The notes under the pieces are model-generated. The model was not told the DNA's origin. It saw only the letters and a list, made by a program, of their open reading frames with translations, and did no database searches. From CAZFCK01 sp964517355 (GTDB lineage: Bacteria > Desulfobacterota > Desulfovibrionia > Desulfovibrionales > Desulfovibrionaceae), in assembly GCA_964517355.1 (NCBI GenBank), contig CAZFCK010000128.1, positions 1 to 13,495 on the forward strand: a stretch of 13,495 nucleotides of DNA, given 5' to 3'. Below are positions 1 to 7,633 of the stretch, piece after piece. A program made the position numbers and the translations under genes. Every line of letters starts with the position of its first letter. Within the stretch, counting starts at the first letter, position 1.

Positions 1-1
1 A

Positions 2-18
2 AACAATTTCCAATTGTT
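2..18. repeat. 7-bp perfect inverted repeat at the left edge
   Basis: AACAATT and AATTGTT are separated by TCC. The repeat touches the outer end of the dispersed repeat at 19-70, so it may be part of that element or of a decayed transcription stop for genes to its left. No function can be assigned from the sequence. Confidence 0.4.
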
Positions 19-70
19 CCAGGGAAATGCATAAGAGCATCTAGCGCTTTTCAAGCGTGAGATGCTCTAA
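19..70 (+). repeat. Dispersed palindromic repeat, copy 1 (AGAGCATCT family)
   Basis: This 52-nt unit starts with CCAGGGAAATGC. Its core at 34-68 is a 35-nt imperfect hairpin. The arms pair AGAGCATCT with AGATGCTCT and CGCTT with AAGCG around a TTC loop, with one A/G mismatch and one G-U pair in between. The same 52 nt occurs in inverted orientation at 13444-13495 with only two differences. It lies beyond the 3' end of the YhhQ gene. It could act as a weak transcription stop, but it has no long T-tract, so a dispersed repeat is the safer call. Confidence 0.85.
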
Positions 71-127
71 TATCGTCAACATACTCTCAGGGTAGGCCAG
101 TTACAACGCTTTGGAGATTTTTACGAA

Positions 128-168
128 CCTTTTCCAAAAGGGTCTTAAGCCGCAGGAGGCACCCCTGC
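128..168 (-). terminator. Possible weak terminator of the YhhQ gene
   Basis: Two small stems follow the stop codon on the minus strand. GCAGG and CCTGC (152-156/164-168) enclose a 7-nt loop, and CCTTTT and AAAAGG (128-133/136-141) are separated by 2 nt. Neither is followed by a clean T-run, so termination is only a guess based on position. Confidence 0.25.
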
Positions 169-189
169 TACACATTCCAGACGCTCTTT

Positions 190-876
190 TCACGCCTTGG
201 TGTCTTCTTTGGGTGCGATTATTCTGGCGAGATAAATAAAAGGGGTATCGAGAAAGGCCACAATGGCCTTCATAATGTAGGTCGTTATAAGAATATCCCA
301 CCATACGTCCATGGGAAAAACACCGATGAAGGCGATGCTGCAAAAAATGAGGCTGTCGAGCAATTGACTCACCAATGTACTGGCATTGTTACGTAACCAG
401 AGATGCCGCCCCCCGGTTTTTTGCTTCCAGAAATGAAAACTCCACACGTCGTGGAGTTGGGAAACGAGATACGCTATCATGCTGGCCACAGCCAAGCGCG
501 GCAAAAAACCAAAAATAACCTCAAGATGCGGGTTGGCGAAATCACTCGCCGCCGGTGTGAAAAGCAGGGCGATTTGCATGTAAAGCGTGGCGAGAACCAG
601 CGTGACGAATCCCAAATACACCCCTTTCTTGGCCTTGTCTTTTCCATAGCGTTCCCCGAGCAAATCCGTCGCAAAAAACACGCTGGCGTACAACACATTG
701 CCCAGGGTCGTGGTCATCCCGAAAAGTTCAACAGTTTTCAGAACTTGTATATTACACAAGAGTAGATTGAAAACAATGAGGCCATAGAGTCCCACGCCGC
801 CGAAAAAGCGAAAAATGCACAAAGCCAGGCTCAAGTCCGTAACTGCAAAAATGATCCAAAGTAATTCGTTGCTCAT
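190..876 (-). CDS. yhhQ: YhhQ-family queuosine precursor transporter
   Basis: The product is a 228-aa inner-membrane protein of the YhhQ/DUF165 (Vut_1) family. Its E. coli member takes up queuosine precursors (preQ0/preQ1) used to modify position 34 of GUN tRNAs. About six hydrophobic segments are visible (near residues 5-25, 28-48, 58-75, 86-106, 121-141 and 165-220). Two family signatures are present: TDLLGERYG at 70-78, and an RNN...SQLLDSLIF stretch at 162-178. Length is normal. The ATG start has no strong ribosome-binding site: the upstream bases read GTGAGCAGTC. The gene stands alone on its strand, about 350 bp beyond the end of the diguanylate cyclase. I looked for a preQ1 riboswitch upstream and did not find the known sequence pattern. 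Family assignment is firm; the exact substrate is inferred. Confidence 0.9.
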   Translation of the reverse strand: MSNELLWIIFAVTDLSLALCIFRFFGGVGLYGLIVFNLLLCNIQVLKTVELFGMTTTLGNVLYASVFFATDLLGERYGKDKAKKGVYLGFVTLVLATLYMQIALLFTPAASDFANPHLEVIFGFLPRLAVASMIAYLVSQLHDVWSFHFWKQKTGGRHLWLRNNASTLVSQLLDSLIFCSIAFIGVFPMDVWWDILITTYIMKAIVAFLDTPFIYLARIIAPKEDTKA

Positions 877-1223
877 GACTGCTCACAAGGTTTAGAGGTA
901 AATTTGCTACCGGCGGGAACCGATTGCAGTTCGTCACGCAGCTTATCGCCGTTAAGCTGGAAGAGTCAGGCCTGGCCGTTACGGGCTTAGCGGAAAGCGA
1001 CAGCGGCGTTGGTAGTGTTCTCCAGGGATCCTCGGAAGGTTAGTCCTGGTTCTCCCATGCGAAGCAAAAGAAATGGTTCCGCAGCATCGCGGCTACGGCT
1101 ACAGCAGGAGGCCTAGGAGGTCAAGGGGAGCACCCCATGTAAAGGCCCCGGCGCGGGAGGGAAACCGGGGCGTTTGGGGTGGAGATGGCAGGGAAGAATC
1201 TTCTTTTTCGCTCGCGTTGCAGG
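877..1223. other. 347-bp gap without a convincing gene; possible decayed reading frame on +
   Basis: No start-to-stop gene stands out. On the plus strand one frame stays open from 879 to a TAG at 1041-1043 and then continues in the same frame to a TAA at 1140-1142. The conceptual product has fairly balanced composition, including GNRLQFVTQLIAVKLEESG before the stop and KKWFRSIAATATAGGLG after it. This could be a remnant gene broken by a nonsense mutation, or simply chance, and I cannot name a family. A 6-bp direct repeat (TGCTCA, 4-bp spacer, TGCTCA) lies at 870-885 across the YhhQ start codon. Confidence 0.3.
1141..1175 (-). terminator. Terminator-like hairpin after the diguanylate cyclase gene
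   Basis: The perfect 7-bp stem GCCCCGG/CCGGGGC (1145-1151/1165-1171) is flanked by AAA on the left and TTT on the right, so it could work weakly in both directions. On the minus strand it sits about 50 nt after the cyclase stop codon and is followed by CTTTA, a short T-run. Probably the end of that transcript. Confidence 0.45.
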
Positions 1224-2711
1224 TTACGCCTGCATGAGAACGGGTTCGTAATTATTAACAGGTCGGTAAATCGAGACATTGTTTCTGCCTTTCGCTTTGG
1301 CCGCATACAAGGCCTGGTCCGCCCTCTGGACCAATTCGTCAGGTGTCGTCGGCACTTCCGGATTAAGCGTGGCAATCCCCATGCTGGCGGTAATGTGAAA
1401 AACGTGACCGTCCGCAACAAATGCCTTTTTCCCGATTTTCAGCCGGATGCGCTCCGCCATGCCCCAGGCTTGATTCGCATCTGTTTGGGGCAACACGAGC
1501 ATGAATTCCTCGCCACCGTATCGCGCAGCAAAGTCGGTGCTTCGTACTGCCTCCTGCAGCATCATACCGAGCTCCTTCAGTACGTGGTCGCCCGCCTGAT
1601 GCCCGTAGTTGTCGTTGATTGTTTTGAAATGATCCAAATCAAGCATGATGACGCTCATCTTCTGATGATAACGCTGGTGTCGCTGCAATTCTTCTTTGAG
1701 CCGAATGTCGAACTGGTCGCGATTGTTGAGCCTGGTCAAACCATCGAATTGCGCTTGTGTTTTGGCCTCATTGAAAAGCAGGGCGTTGCGTAAAGCCAAT
1801 GCCAGATGTTTGGCTGCCACATGGAGCAATTCCACCTGATCGCGTCCCAATCGTAATTGTTCTTTCGCCAAGATCGCCAAACACCCGAAAGGGCGGGTAC
1901 CGTTATTCAAGGGGAGGATGGCGATGCGCCCCTGTTGGGGGGCAACACTCTCTGTCTCCCCATGGATATTGCGATTATTGAGCAACGTTATGCGATAATT
2001 GGAGACAGGCTGGCTGGTGAGTTTCGTGGCATTCTCGCTGAGGTACGCAACCCACTGCTCACGAGCATGATAATCCGTGTCCTTATCGATATAGAGAACG
2101 GTTTCAAGCTCATTGTTGCCGCCATGTGTCCACACCACACCTTGCACCATAAGCACAGGGAAAAGCTTATTCAGCTCCTCGCGAGCCATTTGCATGATGT
2201 CTACGGCGTCAAGAGAGGCGGCGGCACGTGATACCAGGCCGTTGATAAAACTCAGGTGTTCATTTTTTCGTGCCAATAATTCACGTTCAAGATATATTTC
2301 CTGCGTCATGCGATAAATGTCGTCATAAATATTCCGCATTTCAGTGGCGCGTTCAAGAACGCTTTCTATAGCCTCCTTATCCAAAGGAAGTTTGAATATT
2401 TGCATGAAACCGGCGCATAAGGCCTGTTCAAGATCTTGAATAGTGTTATCGGATTCAAGCAGCAATACACGGTGCACTGAATCGTAACGCTTATAAAGAC
2501 GTTGTTTCGCATGGCTCAAAGTATTCCAGATATCCAAAGGAATCCAAAACACCAAAGGCTTTTCGCGTTCCAAATCCTTAGCGCCCGGGATCTGTGAACC
2601 GATCCAGTTTTTCAGCTTGAACTCAGAGCCCACATGGTTCAGGATACATTGTTCCGCATCCTTTCCGAGACCGATAGCCCAAAGCGTGGTCTTTGTCTTA
2701 TGGAGCTTCAA
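1224..2711 (-). CDS. Diguanylate cyclase: receiver-like N-terminus, GAF-like region, GGDEF domain
   Basis: The product is predicted to make cyclic di-GMP from two GTP. The TTG start at 2711 is chosen because AGGGAG precedes it by 7 nt; an ATG at 2807 would add 32 residues and lacks such a site. This gives 495 aa. Residues 1-115 resemble a decayed receiver domain: a beta5/alpha5-like end reads AGFMQIFKLPLDKE, but no clear phospho-aspartate is visible. Residues about 116-150 are helical linker, and about 155-310 look like a GAF sensor. The GGDEF domain covers 322-482 with DLDHFKTIND, the active-site loop GGEEF (399-403), and RSTD at 390-393, five residues before it, matching the RxxD inhibitory I-site. 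There is no EAL domain and no membrane segment. Activity is therefore likely, with product inhibition. The input signal is unknown. Confidence 0.9.
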   Translation of the reverse strand: MKLHKTKTTLWAIGLGKDAEQCILNHVGSEFKLKNWIGSQIPGAKDLEREKPLVFWIPLDIWNTLSHAKQRLYKRYDSVHRVLLLESDNTIQDLEQALCAGFMQIFKLPLDKEAIESVLERATEMRNIYDDIYRMTQEIYLERELLARKNEHLSFINGLVSRAAASLDAVDIMQMAREELNKLFPVLMVQGVVWTHGGNNELETVLYIDKDTDYHAREQWVAYLSENATKLTSQPVSNYRITLLNNRNIHGETESVAPQQGRIAILPLNNGTRPFGCLAILAKEQLRLGRDQVELLHVAAKHLALALRNALLFNEAKTQAQFDGLTRLNNRDQFDIRLKEELQRHQRYHQKMSVIMLDLDHFKTINDNYGHQAGDHVLKELGMMLQEAVRSTDFAARYGGEEFMLVLPQTDANQAWGMAERIRLKIGKKAFVADGHVFHITASMGIATLNPEVPTTPDELVQRADQALYAAKAKGRNNVSIYRPVNNYEPVLMQA

Positions 2712-2732
2712 GGTGATTCTCCCTTGGCTATT

Positions 2733-2750
2733 GTGCCAATTGCATGGCAC
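2733..2750. promoter_or_regulatory. Inverted repeat just upstream of the cyclase ribosome-binding site
   Basis: GTGCCA and TGGCAC are separated by 6 bp, 22-39 bp before the TTG start of the diguanylate cyclase. It could be an operator or a leader hairpin near the ribosome-binding site. No promoter elements I trust are visible around it. Confidence 0.35.
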
Positions 2751-2889
2751 GTACACATGTATTGCCAAAAGAAAAGCAAGATGGGGGCCAGAATTCATAT
2801 ACTTCAAGCAAACAAAGGGTTAGTTTTGTTTTGCTCATTCCTTTTGGGGATTTTTTTGCCCTAATAACGCCGTTCGAATGCGTCAATAC

Positions 2890-2902
2890 GCTGACGATCA
2901 GC
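2890..2902. repeat. 13-bp perfect inverted repeat in the divergent intergenic region
   Basis: GCTGA and TCAGC are separated by CGA, between the divergent cyclase and glycosyltransferase genes. It is short enough to be chance; operator use is possible because it lies 28 bp upstream of a perfect -35 hexamer. Confidence 0.25.
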
Positions 2903-2929
2903 AGTTATTGCCTTAGTACCGGAACCTGA

Positions 2930-2959
2930 TTGACAAGCGCGATATTCTATGGCTTGTAT
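2930..2959 (+). promoter_or_regulatory. Possible promoter of the glycosyltransferase operon
   Basis: A perfect TTGACA (2930-2935) is followed after 18 bp by TTGTAT (2954-2959), a poor -10 match. If real, transcription would begin at or next to the ATG at 2968, giving an almost leaderless message. That agrees with the absence of a Shine-Dalgarno sequence there. Confidence 0.35.
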
Positions 2960-2967
2960 GCAATATT

Positions 2968-4632
2968 ATGGAAAAACACGGGATATGGGGAACCCTTGAC
3001 CCGTTTGTCGAGCAAACGGGGGTTATGGGGCGATGCGTGGCCAATACCGGCTTTTTGCGTGCTTTGTTGCGCTCCGATCCTTGTGCGGCATACCATTTCT
3101 TTTTGACCGATCAACACCAGACAAACGCATTACGCGCCTTTCTGCAAAATGAATTTCCGCATTTACTCGACGGCGGACGGATCTACCTGGGAACCAGACC
3201 CGATCTGCCGATAGCGTTGCGTACGCAACGCTACCATTGTTTTCATCTCTCCGACTGTATCAACGCGCCGGCGCATCTCGCCCGGCTGCGTAATTTTCTG
3301 GCGCAAGACCTTTTCCCCATCACTTCAATAACCCATTCCTTGAGCTATGCCCGTTATGCCAAAGATTTCCTGGCACACCTTTGGCCGGGATGCACGCCCA
3401 GGGATGCAATTATGGCCACCAGCGAAACCGCACGGCAAATGCTCGCGGATAGTTTTGCCTACCTGCGCCGGGCTTACGGCCTGGACGACAGCTTTGCCGC
3501 CCCGGCCCTGCACGTGGTGCCGCTGGGCATCGATTTGCACGCCTTTACGCCTCTTGGAGATCGGGAAGAACGACGCGGACTCCGGGAAAAACGCAACATC
3601 GCTTCGTCCAAGATTGTGCTTCTGGTATTCGCCAGACTCACCCATACAGCGAAACTGGACGCCTTGGCGTTGTTGCGCGCCTTGAAGCGCGTAGCGACAC
3701 CGCCCCTTTCGCTTTCTGATTTCACGTTGGTTCTGGCAGGAGCGGGCGATTCGCGGGAAAAAAGCGATTATGTGAACCACCTCAACGTGTTGGCCCATAA
3801 CATGGGGCTACAGTTGCTGGTGCAAGAGAATCCGGATGAGGATGCCAAACGCGAACTTTTCCGGTGCAGCGACATTTTCGTTTCTCCAGTGGATAACTAT
3901 CAGGAAACGTTCGGCATCACGTTACTTGAAGCCGGTGCGATGGAATTGCCCGTTGTCGCTTCTGATTTCGACGGCTACCGCTCCCTTGTGCGTCATGGAG
4001 AAACCGGGATCCTTGTACCCACAATAGGGCCCGCGCAAACCACGTACATTGATGCGCAAGCCAACCTGCTCATGGACAATCAGCACCAGTTGGCGTGCGC
4101 GCAACAGTTGGCCGTCGATGTTCCGGCCCTGGCCCGCGCACTCCGCAAGCTGGCTCTTTCTCCAGGCTTGCGCGCCAGTATGGGGCGTGCGGCCAGACAA
4201 CACATTGTCCAGCATTTCAGCTGGGATACCATCATCTGGAAAATGGCGGGCCTTTGGGACGACCTTTGGCAGCAGCCTTTACCCCAAGAAAAAGTGGAAC
4301 GTCTCCGGATTATCCCGCATCCTCTCCACCTCCCCTTGAACAGGGCCTTCGCCTCTTATCCGCTGAAAACGCTGGAACCCGACATGGTGCTGGGGTGGAG
4401 CAAAACAGGAGAGGCACACTACAGGGGGCAGGAAGGATTGATCGTTTATGGCGGACTGCAAAGCTTTATCGAACCTGAACAGGTAAAGCATCTTCTCTTT
4501 CTCGCCAGAAAAGATGAAAGCGTTGCCGAACTCACGCGAAAATTTTCCCGACAGCTTTCCATAACGGAAGAAGAAGCCGCTTGGTACGTACTGTGGGCCT
4601 TGAAACACGACCTCCTGGAATTCCGGCAATAA
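2968..4632 (+). CDS. GT4-family glycosyltransferase with extra C-terminal helical domain
   Basis: This 554-aa cytoplasmic GT-B enzyme probably transfers a sugar from a nucleotide donor during envelope polysaccharide or lipid-linked glycan assembly; donor and acceptor are unknown. GT4 signs are PLGID (185-189), a new Rossmann start with FARL (221-224), and the retaining-type E-x7-E motif with Glu313 and Glu321 in YQETFGITLLE, followed by the usual HGETGILVP segment. Residues about 505-554, ending EEEAAWYVLWALKHDLLEF, lie beyond the normal GT4 fold and look like a small winged-helix or PqqD-like module (inference). The ATG at 2968 has no ribosome-binding site, but the residues after it fit the conserved N-terminus, so I keep it. 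An 8-bp hairpin (3000-3007/3013-3020) lies just inside the gene. It is first in a three-gene operon, with the next start 10 nt after its stop. Confidence 0.85.
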   Translation: MEKHGIWGTLDPFVEQTGVMGRCVANTGFLRALLRSDPCAAYHFFLTDQHQTNALRAFLQNEFPHLLDGGRIYLGTRPDLPIALRTQRYHCFHLSDCINAPAHLARLRNFLAQDLFPITSITHSLSYARYAKDFLAHLWPGCTPRDAIMATSETARQMLADSFAYLRRAYGLDDSFAAPALHVVPLGIDLHAFTPLGDREERRGLREKRNIASSKIVLLVFARLTHTAKLDALALLRALKRVATPPLSLSDFTLVLAGAGDSREKSDYVNHLNVLAHNMGLQLLVQENPDEDAKRELFRCSDIFVSPVDNYQETFGITLLEAGAMELPVVASDFDGYRSLVRHGETGILVPTIGPAQTTYIDAQANLLMDNQHQLACAQQLAVDVPALARALRKLALSPGLRASMGRAARQHIVQHFSWDTIIWKMAGLWDDLWQQPLPQEKVERLRIIPHPLHLPLNRAFASYPLKTLEPDMVLGWSKTGEAHYRGQEGLIVYGGLQSFIEPEQVKHLLFLARKDESVAELTRKFSRQLSITEEEAAWYVLWALKHDLLEFRQ

Positions 4633-4642
4633 CACGTGCGCC

Positions 4643-5668
4643 ATGCATGATATCGCCGTCCTCATTCCCGCTTACCAGCCTGGCAATGCGCTGCTGGAAG
4701 TCGTTTCCGGGATAGAGGAACAGGGCTTTTCAACCATTGTCGTAGTCGATGACGGAAGCGATCAGAGTTGCGGCCCGATCTTCAACGCCCTCCAAGAACG
4801 GTGCGTCATTCTCAGGCACGCGGCCAACTGCGGCAAGGGGCGAGCCCTCAAGACCGGATTGAACCATATCGCCCTCGAGTACAGCCGTCATAGAGGCGTT
4901 GTCACCGTAGACGCCGACGGGCAACACGATCCCCGCGATGTTGCGCGGGTGGCGCAAACGCTTTGCGAACAGAACAACCCGGCCCTGGTGCTTGGAGAAC
5001 GTGTTTTTCCCAGGCACACCCCCTTACGCAGCCGACTGGGCAATTATCTGACCCGCCATATCTTCACCTTTCTTGTGGGGCTGCGTCTTCGGGATACGCA
5101 AACAGGACTACGCGGTATCTCCATGAGCGAACTGGCGAAGATGGTAGTCTTGTCCGGAGAAGGGTACGACTATGAAATGAATATGCTTGTCCATGCAAAA
5201 GCGTTGCAGCTGCCGATCGTCACAGTGCCGATCCGCGGCATATACGCTTCCGGCAATCCGACCTCGCACTTCAATCCCTTATTTGATTCCCTGAAAATAT
5301 ATTTCGTCCTTCTGCGATTCGTTTCTTCCTCAGTCGTTTCCAGTTGTATCGACCTCCTTATCTATACATTCTGCATAATCGGGGGCGCTGGCATCTTTTG
5401 GAGCCTGTTCTCTGCCAGGGCCGTATCTTCCTTTTTGAACTTCATTATGAACAAGCATTTCGTTTTCCTCAAAAAAAAAGCTTTTATGTCCTGCCTTGCC
5501 AAGTATTACGCCCTGGTGCTTTTCATTTTTTTCCTGTCCTATCTCATGGTCAGCTTTTTGTGCGACGCCCTGGGAATGAATGCCGTTCTCGCCAAGGTTG
5601 TCTCAGAATCCCTGCTGTTTGTGGTGAGCTTTTTGGTGCAACGAGCCATTGTTTTTCATAGAGGTTAA
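4643..5668 (+). CDS. GT2 polyprenyl-phosphate glycosyltransferase fused to a GtrA-like membrane domain
   Basis: This is a 341-aa two-domain protein. Residues 1-215 are a dolichol-phosphate-mannose-synthase-like GT2 domain: DDGS (36-39), NCGKGRALKTG (62-72), the metal/nucleotide site DADGQHD (90-96) and QTGLRG (153-158). Residues about 218-341 form a GtrA-like domain with about four membrane segments and the signatures SFLNFIMNKHFVF and QRAIVF. In O-antigen glucosylation systems GtrB charges undecaprenyl phosphate with a sugar and GtrA is thought to flip it; here both functions would sit in one chain (inference). The donor sugar is unknown. The gene starts 10 nt after the GT4 stop and ends 3 nt before the next ATG. 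Together with the following GT-C-like protein it forms a complete Gtr-type set. Confidence 0.88.
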   Translation: MHDIAVLIPAYQPGNALLEVVSGIEEQGFSTIVVVDDGSDQSCGPIFNALQERCVILRHAANCGKGRALKTGLNHIALEYSRHRGVVTVDADGQHDPRDVARVAQTLCEQNNPALVLGERVFPRHTPLRSRLGNYLTRHIFTFLVGLRLRDTQTGLRGISMSELAKMVVLSGEGYDYEMNMLVHAKALQLPIVTVPIRGIYASGNPTSHFNPLFDSLKIYFVLLRFVSSSVVSSCIDLLIYTFCIIGGAGIFWSLFSARAVSSFLNFIMNKHFVFLKKKAFMSCLAKYYALVLFIFFLSYLMVSFLCDALGMNAVLAKVVSESLLFVVSFLVQRAIVFHRG

Positions 5669-5671
5669 GCT

Positions 5672-7633
5672 ATGCCGCTGTTTTCCCTGGTCCCGCTTTT
5701 CGGCTGGGCTTTGACACTCGCCGCTCTGACCAAAAACAAACCCACGGGACTTCTGCTATGCAGCGCTTTGGCCTGTATGGCCCTTACGACCTATGTCGGC
5801 GGATTGGCAGGAGCGCTTCACCCCACAGCTCACATTGTCTGGTTCGGTGGAGCAGGGCTGTTCTGCTTTTGGGTCGTCCAGGCATGCAGAGGCAAAGGCC
5901 ATGCGCGCCTATTTTTTTCGCAACCCTGGCCCTGGATATACACGTTGCTTTGCGGACTCTATTGGATTGTATTTCAAGATTGCGAACTATTATACTGGGA
6001 TGAATTTTCGCATTGGGCGTTGGCTCCCAAAGAAATGTATTTCAGGCGCGCCCTTTACGCGGCCAATGAAAACCTGACACATGCGCACTATCCTCCGGGC
6101 GCGGCGCTTTGGCACACCATCGTGACCGTGCATGCCGGTTTTACGCCGGGAACACTCTATATGGGGCAGTTCATGATGCTTTGCGCCCCATTTATGGCCT
6201 TTTTGCAAAAAATTCATTGGCGTCAGGCGCATTGGATGGTGATTGGCTTGGCCTTGAGCCTGCTTCTGGTGGCCGACTTGGGGCAGGGCGTAGCCATGCT
6301 GCTCGTGGACGCGCTGCTGGGCGCGTGGTTCGGCGGGATGCTTCTGTATTTTTTAAGTGGTGAGCGCAATTTGCCGGAGATGCTCCTTCTGGCGCCACCA
6401 CTGATCTTTATCGCCTTGTTGAAGGATCTCGGATTGGTCTTGTCCCTTAGCGCCGCGACGCTCTTTCTCCTTACTCATTTGATCACACGTGGGCAGCTCC
6501 CTGCCGGTGCGAAAAAAGGCCGGCTTGTACTCGCATCATGTGCTTTGTTTCTGCTCCCTTTGCTTTTTTACGGCTCCTGGTCTCTCTACCTTCAGGGGCA
6601 GGATCCAGGCGCGCAACAACGTCAAGCCCGGGAATCGACGCTGGAACGCGCCTGGAAATTATTTTCCCGCAACAAGGAGCAATCTTATCGCTCAATAGCA
6701 ATGCAACGTTTTCAAAAGGTATTTCTGCATCAACAACAGAGCCGCACTGCTTTGAACTATGAACTCAACGAGTTCAATTATCAGCATTTCAATGAATTCA
6801 CGGATGCATGGCGGATGAGTGCGGCCGGATGGGGAGGGATGTGTCTGGCATTGCTGCTGCTGCGCTTTTCTCTAGCCCGGAGAAAAACCCGGCAAAAAAA
6901 AGAGCTGCTCCTCTGGACATGCTATCTGGGTCTTTTTTTCGCCTTTTACGTGGCGTTGCTTATGGGGCTCTACCTGTTTATTTTTGACGAACACCAAGCT
7001 CTTGGGCTTGTTTCCTATGTCCGCTACTGCAATATCGTGCTCCTCCCCCTCGCCATGGTGGGGGCGGGCGTTTTCTTCCCTCTCTACGCAGCAGGCGAAG
7101 ATGCCCCCGGTCCAAGGTCTTGGCGTGACCGGCTTGTGCCTTTTTTAGGGATTCTCATAACCCTTGGGCTTTACACGGCGGAGCCTCCGCACCTCAAACC
7201 GTTATATCAACCTCATAAGCTTGATTATTTTCGTAGAGATATTCAATGGATCATAAACTTGGTCCGCAACAATCTTGGAGAACACGACAGGCTGTATGTG
7301 CTCTTTCCCGTCAAATCCAACGGCATTTTTCAGGTTATTCTGAATTATGAGCTTGCCCCCGTGCGTTCCACCATAAGTCCTGCAGATGTGTTGCACTGGC
7401 CACTCAAAAAGCTGACAACAACAGTAAGCGGATATGACTATGTGCTGCTCCTTTTTCCTGAAAAGGAGTTGTTGCGGTATCTGCCGTCCACTCTTGTGGA
7501 ACAGCCTCTCCAGTCGCCACTTTTCCACGTGGCGCACACGCCTCAGGGAGTGCGCCTGCAGCCCCTTATTTTTGAGATTGATCGAGGGCTTCCCGGAAGA
7601 AACACACGGTCTCCCGCGCCGCCTGCGGATTAA
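5672..7633 (+). CDS. Polytopic membrane protein, probable GT-C glycosyltransferase
   Basis: This 653-aa protein has many hydrophobic segments, a hydrophilic insert at about 308-383 and a soluble C-terminal part from about 520. The first large loop carries WDEFSHW with Asp110-Glu111, and HYPPGAALWH follows at 139-148. An acidic pair in the first periplasmic loop and a nearby YPPG are typical of GT-C enzymes, which take sugars from polyprenyl-phosphate carriers on the periplasmic face. Subfamily and acceptor are not recognisable. AGAGG 7-8 nt before the ATG supports the start, only 3 nt after the GT2/GtrA stop. This places it as the likely partner that uses the lipid-linked sugar (inference from context). 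Its last 22 codons run antisense over the 3' end of the next gene. Confidence 0.75.
   Translation: MPLFSLVPLFGWALTLAALTKNKPTGLLLCSALACMALTTYVGGLAGALHPTAHIVWFGGAGLFCFWVVQACRGKGHARLFFSQPWPWIYTLLCGLYWIVFQDCELLYWDEFSHWALAPKEMYFRRALYAANENLTHAHYPPGAALWHTIVTVHAGFTPGTLYMGQFMMLCAPFMAFLQKIHWRQAHWMVIGLALSLLLVADLGQGVAMLLVDALLGAWFGGMLLYFLSGERNLPEMLLLAPPLIFIALLKDLGLVLSLSAATLFLLTHLITRGQLPAGAKKGRLVLASCALFLLPLLFYGSWSLYLQGQDPGAQQRQARESTLERAWKLFSRNKEQSYRSIAMQRFQKVFLHQQQSRTALNYELNEFNYQHFNEFTDAWRMSAAGWGGMCLALLLLRFSLARRKTRQKKELLLWTCYLGLFFAFYVALLMGLYLFIFDEHQALGLVSYVRYCNIVLLPLAMVGAGVFFPLYAAGEDAPGPRSWRDRLVPFLGILITLGLYTAEPPHLKPLYQPHKLDYFRRDIQWIINLVRNNLGEHDRLYVLFPVKSNGIFQVILNYELAPVRSTISPADVLHWPLKKLTTTVSGYDYVLLLFPEKELLRYLPSTLVEQPLQSPLFHVAHTPQGVRLQPLIFEIDRGLPGRNTRSPAPPAD

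Noticed and set aside
877..1000. preQ1 riboswitch upstream of the YhhQ gene
   Set aside because: The expected short stem with its A-rich tail and conserved CTA core was not found on the minus strand before the start codon.
1179..1793. 204-codon plus-strand frame
   Set aside because: It is antisense to the conserved GGDEF domain, with no recognisable protein features.
2634..2929. Several plus-strand frames overlapping the cyclase 5' end and the intergenic region
   Set aside because: They lack ribosome-binding sites, overlap each other in different frames and run into the regulatory gap.
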